Assembly: GCF_900141805.1 (NCBI RefSeq)
Contig: NZ_FQYN01000007.1
Location: 1-64,000 of the forward strand
Length of the DNA stretch: 64,000 bases
Direction: 5' to 3'
From: Hymenobacter daecheongensis DSM 21074
Lineage (GTDB): Bacteria > Bacteroidota > Bacteroidia > Cytophagales > Hymenobacteraceae
Shown here: piece after piece, positions 16,090-24,075 of the stretch
Layout: each line of letters opens with the position of its first letter
How positions within the stretch are numbered: the stretch's first letter is position 1
Notes under the pieces: model-generated
The model's input: the letters and a program-made list of their open reading frames with translations, nothing else
The model's database searches: none
Told to the model about the DNA's origin: nothing
Program-made: the position numbers and the translations under genes

Positions 16090-17445
16090 ATGCGCCGCGC
16101 CGCCGACACCCAGTTTCTGGTCAATGAGGCCCTGGCGCTGCTGAGCCGGCTGCAAACGGTCCGCTCATTTGCGCTTAGCACGCCCATGGTGCTGGCCGCA
16201 GCCGTGTCGGCGCCTGCGCAGGCGGCCATCAACAGCCACCTGGCCCACATTGCCTTCGGGCTGCGCCGCAAGCTGAAAGCCTTTATCAGCTGGCTGCGCA
16301 GCCCCGAAAGCCAGGCCACCGACGCCGAGAAAGCCCAGGCCCGCTACGTGCTGCTCAAGCTGCGCTTCAACAGCCTGCTCGACCAGTTCGACATCTTCGC
16401 CGACGTGCTCAGCCAGCGCGGCGAGCACGGCACCGGCACCTGGCTGGCCGGCCTCGACGTGCTGGCCGAAGATGCCCTGCACCTGCCCGGCGGCTACTAC
16501 GAGCCCCCGCCGCTGATCTGCTTTCTGGAGCGCGGGCACGGGGCCGCCATCCGCCGGGCCCGCACCCGCCTGCCCGGCGGCGACGACAACCCGGTGGGCG
16601 TGATTCAGATTCCGCGGGAGCGGATGGTGGGCAGCGGCATCGCCTCCTCGCTCATTCATGAAGTGGGCCACCAAGGCTCCGAGCTGCTGGACCTGACCAC
16701 CACCATCCGGGCCGAAATCGATAAGAAAGTGGCGGCCGGCGGCCCGGCGAAGGTGGCCTGGCAGCTGCTGAGTCGCTGGCTCAACGAAATCCTGTCGGAC
16801 TTCTGGGCGCTGGGCCACCTGGGCATCGGGGCCACCTACGGCCTGATGAGCGTGGTGAGCTTGCCCAGCTACTTCGTCTTCCGCATCGGCACCGACGGGC
16901 CCCACCCGTTTCCCTGGATCCGGGTGCGCCTGAGCATTGCCCTAGGCGAGGCCCTGTTCCCGCACCGGCAGTGGGCCGACCTCACCCGGCAGTGGTCGGC
17001 GTTGTACCCTACCGATGGGCTGCCCTCGGGCAAGCAGCAGCTGATCGGGCAGCTGGTGGCGCTGCTGCCGGAGTTTGCCCAGCTGGTGGTGCGGCACCGC
17101 TCGCCAAGCCTGCGCGGGCAGCCGCTGGCGGGGCTGTTTCCGGTGGCCCAGCGGCAGCCGGCGCGGCTGCGGGCGTTGTACCGGCAGTGGCAGGCCCGGC
17201 CCGCGCTGCGCGAAGACTGCGCGCCCTCGCTGGTGTTTGCCGTCATCGGGCAGGCCAAGGCCGACGGCCGCATTACGGCCGGCGAGGAGGCGCGGGTACT
17301 CACCGGCCTGCTCACCCGCTGGGCACTGAACCGGGCCCGCAACTACTGCGGACTAGCCCCGCCCGCCGGGGCCCCGCCGCCCGCCGGCGCTTCTTCCCCT
17401 CACCCTTTAATCAGCAGAAGTCATGAACCGCAATTTAGTAACTGA
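16090..17445 (+). CDS. Putative zinc metalloprotease-like protein (HEVGH)
   Basis: 451 residues. The motif SSLIHEVGHQGSELLDL (His190, Glu191, His194) fits the HExxH zinc site; Glu233 or Asp237 in LNEILSDFWALGHLG is a candidate third ligand. The rest is helical without a signal peptide. The region around 285-440 is Leu/Arg-rich with VIGQAKADGRITAGEEARVL, a TerB-like pattern. The last residues (APPAGAPPPAGASS) are disordered. It overlaps the next gene by 23 bp. It may process the paralogues or the downstream effector; that is inference, and no known family was recognised. Confidence 0.7.
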   Translation: MRRAADTQFLVNEALALLSRLQTVRSFALSTPMVLAAAVSAPAQAAINSHLAHIAFGLRRKLKAFISWLRSPESQATDAEKAQARYVLLKLRFNSLLDQFDIFADVLSQRGEHGTGTWLAGLDVLAEDALHLPGGYYEPPPLICFLERGHGAAIRRARTRLPGGDDNPVGVIQIPRERMVGSGIASSLIHEVGHQGSELLDLTTTIRAEIDKKVAAGGPAKVAWQLLSRWLNEILSDFWALGHLGIGATYGLMSVVSLPSYFVFRIGTDGPHPFPWIRVRLSIALGEALFPHRQWADLTRQWSALYPTDGLPSGKQQLIGQLVALLPEFAQLVVRHRSPSLRGQPLAGLFPVAQRQPARLRALYRQWQARPALREDCAPSLVFAVIGQAKADGRITAGEEARVLTGLLTRWALNRARNYCGLAPPAGAPPPAGASSPHPLISRSHEPQFSN

Positions 17446-19417
17446 TGCCACCCAGGTTTCGCTCGGCGACAGCTCCACGCTGACGCTGGAACTGAGCACG
17501 GAAGCGGCGGAAACCTCGCTCAGCAAGGCGCTGAGCGGCCCCGACGCGAAGGGCAGCCTGTATCTGGCCTTCGACAACCTGACCTCCGATGCCCAGGTCC
17601 AGGGCTTCAACTTCGACTATAAGGTCGAAAAGGACCTGCTCATCATCAAGCCCCGCTCAGTAATGACGGGCGGCGACCTGTTCAGCAAGCTGAGGCTGCT
17701 GACGGATAAAATCAGCCTGAAAAGCCTGTCGTCGGTGACTATCGAGTGGCAGGTGGATGGCTGGGAGCAGGAGGGCACCTACCACCTCACCGGCCACGTG
17801 CGGGTGGGCGACAACGGGGAAAACCGGGACTTCGGCCCCGAGAAGCTCCAGGTGGCCGAGCTGGAAGCCGAGCGGCCCGTGCGCGTGACCTTGGGCGAGG
17901 CCAGCCGCGAAGACACTTCCGATGAAGGCCTCTGGGACCTCATCAAGCGCCGCACCCTCGACTTCAACCGCTACCGCGCCTTCATCGACAGCGTGCTGTG
18001 CAACGTGGACTCGCCGAATTACGCGCAGATAGTGGCAGCCAACAGCCGCGTGCCTTTCAACCGGCTGGCTTCCTACGCCATGCTGCGCCACGCCACCGAG
18101 CTGTATCTGATGCAGGAGGCCGGCCTGGCCGTGACGATGCCCACCTTCCCGCTGCCCGGCGGGGGCGGCAACCTGAACCTGCCGCCGCGCCGCAGCTCGG
18201 CCGCCGCCCGCCGCCTCAGCGACGCCCGCCGCAGCCTCAGCGAGCTGCGCGAGGAATACCTGCAGGAACTTGAAAAGGAGGAAGGCCGCGTGCTGCCTTA
18301 TTTCAACCTGATCAAGCAGAAGCTCTCCGAAGTACCGCTCAAAACCACCAGCGACCTGGGCGGCCTGGGCCCGGATGTCTGCTACGGCATTCTGAAATCC
18401 AAGCTGGAAGCCCCGCCGCTGCTGGAGCTGATCTGGTCGTACTGGCACGAGGAGGGCGGGCTGGTGCAAACTATGAACGCCATCAGCCTGCGCTTCCAGA
18501 ACGTGCGCCAGCACGGCCGCGGCCAGGATCCGCTGGCGGGGCTCAACATCGACCCGCTGCGCCCGCTCAGCAACCTGATCTGGGGCTACATCGAGGATGA
18601 GCGCAACCGCCTGACCCTGAACCGCCGCAACCTGGAGTACCAGTACGAATATGGCATCGGGCTCATCGGGCGGGCCGTGCAGACCATTCCGGTGGCCGAG
18701 CACCGCACGTTTTTCCTGCGCGGGTTCCACAGCCTGCTGCGGGCCGCCACCGAGTTCTACCAGCAGGCCAACTTCACCACCGTCATCCCCGACGGCTTCC
18801 CGGTGCTCAACCACCTGCGCGAGGTGCACCTGGTGCTGGCCGAAGGGGCTCACAACCAGTACGGCGACCTGCCCTGGACGGCCCGGGCCGAGATGCTGGT
18901 GCAGCAGTGGCTGCTGGCCCGGCCCGAGATGCGCGAGTTTCTGGGCGGCCGCGTGATGGTGCCCTACACCGAGCCCTGGATGGACCGGGTGGACAACATG
19001 AAGCAGCTGCAGGGCTGGAACCCGGCCAACGTCAGCCACTTCCACGACCTGGGCACCTTCGGCGAGCAGCTGCTGCTGAGCATCCGCTACGGCTCCTGGA
19101 ACGACCCGAGTGTGGGGGCCGCCAACGCCGCCAACTGGGCCCACAGCTGGCGTCACGCCATTCAGCGCTACATCCACGCCTACAAGGCCGTCACCGGCGT
19201 CGACCTGGCTTCCGACATCGTGGATGCCCGCCTGAACCTGCCCGACAACGAGGAGCGCTACCTTGAGCCCGCCCAGCTGATTGAGCGGCAAACGGCCATG
19301 CAGCAACAGCAGCTGCGCCGCAACCAGCGGCTCAGCGGCCCCATGGCCTCGCCCAACTTCGGGCAGGCGCTGCCGGGCCGGGTGCCCCTGCCCCGCGGCA
19401 ACGGCTTCCTGGAGTAG
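17423..19417 (+). CDS. Large conserved-looking hypothetical protein (664 aa)
   Basis: The longest protein of the cluster, starting inside the end of the protease gene. Residues 1-150 look like a beta-rich domain (TLTLELSTEAAETSL, SSVTIEWQVDGWEQEGTYHL, GHVRVGDN); the remainder is largely helical with many aromatic and charged residues (YEYGIGLIGRAVQTIP, HFHDLGTFGEQLLLSIRYGS). Residues about 268-290 (RRLSDARRSLSELREEYLQE) could form a short coiled coil. The C-terminal 50 residues are Gln/Arg-rich and probably unstructured. No signal peptide, catalytic motif or known family recognised. Its size and position suggest a scaffold or core component (inference). Confidence 0.72.
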   Translation: MNRNLVTDATQVSLGDSSTLTLELSTEAAETSLSKALSGPDAKGSLYLAFDNLTSDAQVQGFNFDYKVEKDLLIIKPRSVMTGGDLFSKLRLLTDKISLKSLSSVTIEWQVDGWEQEGTYHLTGHVRVGDNGENRDFGPEKLQVAELEAERPVRVTLGEASREDTSDEGLWDLIKRRTLDFNRYRAFIDSVLCNVDSPNYAQIVAANSRVPFNRLASYAMLRHATELYLMQEAGLAVTMPTFPLPGGGGNLNLPPRRSSAAARRLSDARRSLSELREEYLQELEKEEGRVLPYFNLIKQKLSEVPLKTTSDLGGLGPDVCYGILKSKLEAPPLLELIWSYWHEEGGLVQTMNAISLRFQNVRQHGRGQDPLAGLNIDPLRPLSNLIWGYIEDERNRLTLNRRNLEYQYEYGIGLIGRAVQTIPVAEHRTFFLRGFHSLLRAATEFYQQANFTTVIPDGFPVLNHLREVHLVLAEGAHNQYGDLPWTARAEMLVQQWLLARPEMREFLGGRVMVPYTEPWMDRVDNMKQLQGWNPANVSHFHDLGTFGEQLLLSIRYGSWNDPSVGAANAANWAHSWRHAIQRYIHAYKAVTGVDLASDIVDARLNLPDNEERYLEPAQLIERQTAMQQQQLRRNQRLSGPMASPNFGQALPGRVPLPRGNGFLE

Positions 19418-19420
19418 GCC

Positions 19421-20536
19421 GTGGACTTTACCTCGGCGTTGTACCTGGGGGCTCGGCCCGTCACGTTTCCCGCCGGCCTGCTGCTCACTTCGGGCCGGCC
19501 GGCGGCGCTGCAAGAGCCGCCCTGGCAGCGCCAAGTAGGTCAGGCGGTGGCCCGGCGGCAGGGCCTGGAAGCGGGCCTGCTGGCCCCCTCCACGCTCCAC
19601 CTGTTCTGGGACGTATTCCGGTTAGCGCCCCGCTCGGCCGTTATTTTTATCGATCAGACCATGTACCCGGTGGGGCAGTGGGGCAGCCAGCGGGCCGCGC
19701 TGCGCGGGCTGCCGGTGGTGCCCTTCCGCGCCGCCGACCTGCCGGGGCTGGCGCGCCGGCTGCACGTCTGCCGACAGCAGGGCCGAACCCCCTGGCTGCT
19801 GACGGACGGCTGGAACCTGGCGGCCGGCCGCCCGGCCCCGCTGGCCCGCTACCTGGCCCTGCTCGCCCCGGACCCCGCCGGCGTGCTGCTAGTTGATGAC
19901 ACGCAGGCGTTCGGCGTGCTGGGGGCGCGGCCCGATGATGCGATGCCGCTGGGCTCCGGCGGGGGCGGGAGCCTGCCGTACCTGGGGCTGCGCAGCGGCA
20001 AGATTCTCACCATCACCTCCCTGGCCAAGGGCCTCGGGGTGCCGGTGGCGGTGCTGGCCGGCAGCGCCGCCCGGCTGGCCTGCTTCGAGCGGCGCAGTGA
20101 GGTGCGGGTGCATACCAGCCCGGTTTCCAACCTGCACGCCTGGGCCGCCCAGGAGGCGCTACGCCACGATGCCCGCCACGGCGACGCCGCCCGGCACCAG
20201 CTCGGGCAGCGCATCACCGCGTTTCGGCAGGCGCTGACCACGGCCGAAATTGAGCCGCTGGGCGGAATGTTTCCGGTGCAGCGGCTGCTTTTGCCCCGCG
20301 CTACGGCGGCCCTGGCGCTGCACGAGCAGCTGCGCCGGCAGGGTATCCGGGCGCTGCTGCTGGCCGATGAGGGGCGGCCCGCCGTGCCCCAGCTAGCCTT
20401 CTGCCTGCGCGCCGACCACTCGCCGGCCGACATCGGCCGCGTTACGCGCTGCCTGGCGGCGCTGGCCCGCTCCACCGACTGGTTTTCCCCGACTGCCCAT
20501 GTCCTTATCCGCCATGAACATGCTCCTGAACTCTAA
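19421..20536 (+). CDS. AONS-like PLP-dependent enzyme (fold type I)
   Basis: 371 residues from a GTG start 3 bp after the previous stop. The pattern matches the alpha-oxoamine synthase/BioF-Kbl group: LLVDDTQAFGVLG (Asp159/160, cofactor-binding; BioF has DDAHGFG) and ITSLAKGLGVPV with PLP Lys203, then VLAGS. BioF-type enzymes join an amino acid and an acyl-CoA. Here the His that usually stacks on PLP is Gln162, so the substrate or reaction may differ. It overlaps the downstream effector-like gene by 38 bp. A role in making a small molecule or modifying a cluster protein is inference. Confidence 0.75.
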   Translation: MDFTSALYLGARPVTFPAGLLLTSGRPAALQEPPWQRQVGQAVARRQGLEAGLLAPSTLHLFWDVFRLAPRSAVIFIDQTMYPVGQWGSQRAALRGLPVVPFRAADLPGLARRLHVCRQQGRTPWLLTDGWNLAAGRPAPLARYLALLAPDPAGVLLVDDTQAFGVLGARPDDAMPLGSGGGGSLPYLGLRSGKILTITSLAKGLGVPVAVLAGSAARLACFERRSEVRVHTSPVSNLHAWAAQEALRHDARHGDAARHQLGQRITAFRQALTTAEIEPLGGMFPVQRLLLPRATAALALHEQLRRQGIRALLLADEGRPAVPQLAFCLRADHSPADIGRVTRCLAALARSTDWFSPTAHVLIRHEHAPEL

Positions 20537-21377
20537 CGCCACCCACCGCTCCGGGACTACGGCCAGCGCCGTTGCCAACGTGTATACCAAGGGCGGGCAA
20601 ACCCTGCGCGTACCGCTGCGCCGGGCGCCCGCCGGCCCCGGCTGCGCCGGCCACCCCGAGCAGCAGCTCATGCGCTGGTTTAACCGCCGGGCGGCCGCCG
20701 AGCCGGGCTTTCCGGTGCGGGTGCGCAGTATTCTGATTATCAGCACTACCAGCGGCTGCGCGCCGTGCCGGCAAGCGCTGCTGCGGTTTCTGGGCCGCTA
20801 CCGGCTGGCCGAGAAGCTGCGGCTGCTGGTCCGCCCCGGCTCCGCGGGTGGCTGCGGATGCCGCCGCTGCCGGTCGGCGGCTAATGTAGCAGCAGAAACC
20901 ACGCTGCTGGAATCATGGCTGGGTGAGCTGGCTCCGGAAATGGCGGGGGAAAGTGTTGTTCAGGAAGCCGTGGGGCCGTACCGGCAGGTGCGGGGGCACC
21001 ACATCCACCAGTCGGCCAGCTACGGGGTGGGCGGGGCGGCCCGCACCAACCCCAACCACCGAGCGGCCGTGGCCATTGCCCAGGGCGTACCCGGCTTCAC
21101 CCACGCCCAGCATCACCGGGCCGCGGCGCTGCAGCGCTACCTCAACCAGGCGTACCGGGGTAAAAATCTGCGCCAGCAAACGGGCGGCGTCAGGGTGCAG
21201 GGCGGCGGAACCGGCCGGCTGGCGCCCGCGGCCAACCCGTGGTTTGAGGATCAGAAAGCCTACTACGCCCTGCGCGCCGCCGGCAAAACGCCGGCCGAAG
21301 CGTTGCGGCTCGTGCAGCTGTCGGCCCGGCAGCTGGCGGCGGCCGGGAGCCGGCCGGTGCGGGTGCCCAGCCGCTGA
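20499..21377 (+). CDS. Putative two-domain nucleic-acid effector: deaminase-like plus GHH/HNH-like
   Basis: 292 residues. The first half has His52-x-Glu54 (GHPEQQLMRWF) and, 33 residues later, Cys87-x-x-Cys90 (TTSGCAPCRQALLRFLG), the arrangement of zinc-dependent nucleoside/nucleic-acid deaminases of bacterial toxins. A second Cys cluster follows (GCGCRRC, 119-124). The second half starts GPYRQVRGHHIHQSASYG (residues 159-176), a GHH-type motif of HNH/Endo VII toxin nucleases, with further His residues (NPNHRAA, FTHAQHHRAA) and a helical end (KTPAEALRLVQLSARQLAA). No signal peptide; no immunity gene is obvious. Both assignments rest on motifs only. Confidence 0.6.
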   Translation: MSLSAMNMLLNSNATHRSGTTASAVANVYTKGGQTLRVPLRRAPAGPGCAGHPEQQLMRWFNRRAAAEPGFPVRVRSILIISTTSGCAPCRQALLRFLGRYRLAEKLRLLVRPGSAGGCGCRRCRSAANVAAETTLLESWLGELAPEMAGESVVQEAVGPYRQVRGHHIHQSASYGVGGAARTNPNHRAAVAIAQGVPGFTHAQHHRAAALQRYLNQAYRGKNLRQQTGGVRVQGGGTGRLAPAANPWFEDQKAYYALRAAGKTPAEALRLVQLSARQLAAAGSRPVRVPSR

Positions 21378-21399
21378 AACCCTCTATTTCCTTTTCGCC

Positions 21400-22218
21400 A
21401 TGCTGATCATCGACTGCCACTGCCACGCGGGCAAAGGCGACGGCCTCACCGGCCCCTGGGACACCGACGCGCCGCTGGAGCATTACCTCGGCTGGGCCCG
21501 CGAAGCCGGCATTCAGCGCACGGTGCTCTTCGCCGCTTTTCATTCCGACTATGCCCTGGCCAACCGCCAGGTAGCCCGGCTGGTGCGCCAGAATCCGGCG
21601 CGGTTCTACGGCTTTGCCTTCGTGCACGCCCAGCGCGACCGGGGCCGGGTGCTGGAAATGGTGACCACGGCCGTGCAGCAGTACGGCTTCGTGGGCATCA
21701 AGTGCCACCGCTACGACGCGCGCATCAGCCGCGAAATCTGCGACGTGGCCCGCGCTTTCCGCCTGCCGGTGCTCTACGACGTGGTGGGCGAAATTGCGGT
21801 GGTGGAGCTGCTGGGCGAGCAGTACCCTGACGTGAACTTCATCATCCCGCACCTGGGCTCTTTTTCCGACGACTGGCGCGCCCAGGCCGGCCTAATCGAC
21901 CAGCTCGTGCGCTTCCCCAACATCTACACCGACACCAGCGGAGTGCGCCGCTTCGACATCCTGGAGCGGGCCGTGGCGCGGGCCGGGGCCCGCAAGTTCC
22001 TGTTCGGCTCCGACGGCCCCTGGCTGCACCCCGGCGTGGAGCTGGCCAAAATCGAAGCCCTGCACCTGCCGGAAGCCGATGCCCGGCAGGTGCTGGCCGG
22101 CAACCTGCTGCGCCTCATCGGCCAGGTGCGCCCCGAGCCGGCCCGCCCCCCGCGCATCGCCGTAGCCGCCGAAGCCGCCACCGAATGGCGCGACCCGTGG
22201 CTTATGGTGAAATTGTGA
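21400..22218 (+). CDS. Amidohydrolase (metal-dependent TIM barrel)
   Basis: 272 residues. DCHCHAG (residues 5-11) gives the metal-binding HxH; GIKCHRYDARI, IIPHLGSFSDDW and FGSDGPWLHPG are the later histidine and Asp motifs of the amidohydrolase-2 superfamily. Members include decarboxylases and hydrolases; the substrate is unknown. ATG 21400 is preferred, as the longer frame (from 20923) only shadows the preceding gene. The last codons (MVKL stop) fall within a hairpin repeat. The co-transcribed PLP enzyme makes a metabolic branch of the cluster possible. Confidence 0.82.
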   Translation: MLIIDCHCHAGKGDGLTGPWDTDAPLEHYLGWAREAGIQRTVLFAAFHSDYALANRQVARLVRQNPARFYGFAFVHAQRDRGRVLEMVTTAVQQYGFVGIKCHRYDARISREICDVARAFRLPVLYDVVGEIAVVELLGEQYPDVNFIIPHLGSFSDDWRAQAGLIDQLVRFPNIYTDTSGVRRFDILERAVARAGARKFLFGSDGPWLHPGVELAKIEALHLPEADARQVLAGNLLRLIGQVRPEPARPPRIAVAAEAATEWRDPWLMVKL

Positions 22219-22392
22219 GATGGTGAAATTGTGAGATGGTGAGATAGTGAGATGGTGAGATAGTGAGATGGTGAGATAGTGAGATGGTGAGTTGTCGTTC
22301 TGATTGCGTTAATGGCGCCGCCTGCGCAGATCCGCGCAAACGGAACGACAACTCACCATTTCACCATCTCACTATCTCACCACTTCACCATC
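22205..22392. repeat. Hairpin element of gtgagatggtgag words
   Basis: Left arm of repeated gtgagatagtgagatggtgag ending in gttgtcgttctg; right arm its complement starting cggaacgacaactcacc. It is the second copy of the element at 15078-15262. The amidohydrolase (plus strand) and the sigma-54 regulator (minus) both terminate inside it, so their stop codons come from the repeat. Confidence 0.8.
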
Positions 22393-23741
22393 TCCGGCTC
22401 GGCGCGGCGGTGCATCTGCAGGATTCTTTCGCTGCAGCCCAGGCGGTGAGCGGCCAGCTTGAGGTTGCCGTTTTCGTGCCGGATGGCTACTTTCTTGGCT
22501 ATTTCCGTTACCTGGTCCTTGATTTCCTTCAGGCCCAGGCCCTGGTAGAGCAGCCGCTTTATGCCCGCCTCCAGGTCGTCGCCCTCCAGGGTGGGGCCCA
22601 GGTGGGCGAAATCGGGCCAGTCGGAGCGCGGAATGTCGCCGATGGTGATGGGGCCTTCGCCGAGGTGCTTGCTGGCAATGCGGTTGATGAGCTGCTGCAG
22701 CTCGCGCACATTGCCGGGGTAGTCGCGCAGCAGCAGGAAGTCGTACACCTGCCGGTCGACGGGCTGCCGGATGTGGTGCTGCTGGCGGAAAAAGTGCTCG
22801 GCCAGCACCACGATGTCCTCTTTCCGCTCGCGCAGGGGTGGCAGCTGGCACGTCCAGCCCGACACGCGGTAGTACAGATCCTGGCGGAACGTGCCCCGAT
22901 GCACCTCGGTCAGCAGGTCGCGGTTGGTGGCACTCACCAGCCGGAAGCGGGCCCGGCGCCAGGTGTTGCTGCCCACGCGCTTGTAGGTGCCTTCCTGCAA
23001 AGCCCGCAGCAGCTCGGCCTGCAGCGGCAGGGGCAGCTCGCCCAGCTCATCCAAGAACAGCGTGCCCTCGTGGGCCAGGGCCAGGGCCCCGTCGCGGGTG
23101 CTGATGGCGTTGGTGAAGGCCCCTTTCTCGTGCCCAAACAGCTCGGAGCCCGACAGGCCCGGAATCAGGGTAGTGCAGTCTACTACCACGCACTCGCGCT
23201 TGGCGGGGCGGGGGTCGAGGCAGTGAATTTCCTGGGCCACCAGCTCCTTGCCCGTGCCGCTTTCGCCCATCACCAGCACCTGGCAGTCAGACAGGGCCAT
23301 GTCCACGATCTGGCGCAGCGTATTCAGCCAGCACCGGCTCTGGCCCACCAGGCGCAGCTGCAGGTCGGCCACTTTTTCCTCCAGCGCCTGCCAGTATGCG
23401 AGGCGGGAGCGGATAATCTGCACCGGCTTTTCCACCTCCGTCCAGCAAAATACCTCCGCCACGCCCCCGCGCAGCAGGGCCCAGGTGGTGGTAGTGGGCA
23501 GCAGCCCCAGGGCTACGGCAATAATTTTGGTATCGGCATACAAAGTATAGGCTTCCAAGGCCTCCTGAATTTCGGGGAGGGAGGCTTCGGGGTCGAGAAA
23601 GATGATGCCCGCGCCTTCGGGCGTGTTGCCCAGGTGCACGGCTTCCAGCCCGATGCCCCCATGTTCCAGAGTCCCGATAATATCGACCAGCGGGCCTTGC
23701 TGGCTGGTAAAAGGCATAAACCACAGAGCAAATTCAGCCAT
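22377..23741 (-). CDS. Sigma-54-dependent transcriptional activator
   Basis: 454 residues from ATG 23741 (MAEFALWFMPF). Residues 1-115 form a receiver-like domain with FLDPEASLPEI and a conserved-looking alpha/beta alternation, though the acidic pocket is not clear. Residues about 130-375 are an AAA+ sigma-54 activator: Walker A GESGTGKE (159-166), Walker B LFLDELGEL, arginine finger FRQDLYYRVS. The loop that contacts sigma-54, normally GAFTGA, reads GAFTNA (207-212). The C-terminal region (NLKLAAHRLGCSERILQ) is a Fis-type helix-turn-helix. It is convergent to the cluster and a candidate regulator of it. Confidence 0.85.
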   Translation of the reverse strand: MAEFALWFMPFTSQQGPLVDIIGTLEHGGIGLEAVHLGNTPEGAGIIFLDPEASLPEIQEALEAYTLYADTKIIAVALGLLPTTTTWALLRGGVAEVFCWTEVEKPVQIIRSRLAYWQALEEKVADLQLRLVGQSRCWLNTLRQIVDMALSDCQVLVMGESGTGKELVAQEIHCLDPRPAKRECVVVDCTTLIPGLSGSELFGHEKGAFTNAISTRDGALALAHEGTLFLDELGELPLPLQAELLRALQEGTYKRVGSNTWRRARFRLVSATNRDLLTEVHRGTFRQDLYYRVSGWTCQLPPLRERKEDIVVLAEHFFRQQHHIRQPVDRQVYDFLLLRDYPGNVRELQQLINRIASKHLGEGPITIGDIPRSDWPDFAHLGPTLEGDDLEAGIKRLLYQGLGLKEIKDQVTEIAKKVAIRHENGNLKLAAHRLGCSERILQMHRRAEPEMVKW

Positions 23742-24075
23742 AGCAAAGGGGGATTGGTGGCACGGGGCCACACCACAGTAGCGGCCCCGGCCTTCCGGGG
23801 TATCCTTTCGCAATAGGTTGAAGAAAACAGGCCGAAGCGCCTTCGGGAAATGCTGCGTACATGCCGGCAGGCCGCCTGGTGGGCAAGTGCAGCAGCGGGC
23901 CGAAGCGGAGTAGTTGAAGAGGGAAGATAAGAAAATCGAAGATAATATAGGCTAACATGAATATGTGGTGGTAGCCCGGGTCAAGGCCCGCCACCACGCC
24001 CTGCCAACCACAAAAACGGCCCCGCACCTTCGGATGTGCGGGGCCGTTGGCCCGGAAAAACCTGCCTGGGTGGGC
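23742..24075. other. Intergenic region between the sigma-54 activator and the TonB-type gene
   Basis: Carries the upstream region of the activator gene and the terminator of the barrel gene at 24012-24051. No other gene or repeat was seen. Confidence 0.4.
24012..24051 (-). terminator. Rho-independent terminator of the TonB-type gene
   Basis: Perfect 13-bp stem (aacggccccgcac / gtgcggggccgtt) with an 8-nt loop containing ttcgg, followed on the minus strand by five T. Confidence 0.85.

Noticed and set aside
17657..19600. 647-codon frame antisense to the 664-residue gene
   Set aside because: High-GC antisense artefact rich in Gln/Gly/His; the plus-strand frame fits the operon and codon pattern.
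20923..21399. Amidohydrolase start far upstream
   Set aside because: Would overlap the effector-like gene for almost 480 bp; the TIM-barrel motif DCHCH follows ATG 21400 directly.
14270..23741. Contractile injection system or T6SS locus
   Set aside because: No sheath, tube, spike, baseplate or AAA ClpV-type gene is encoded.
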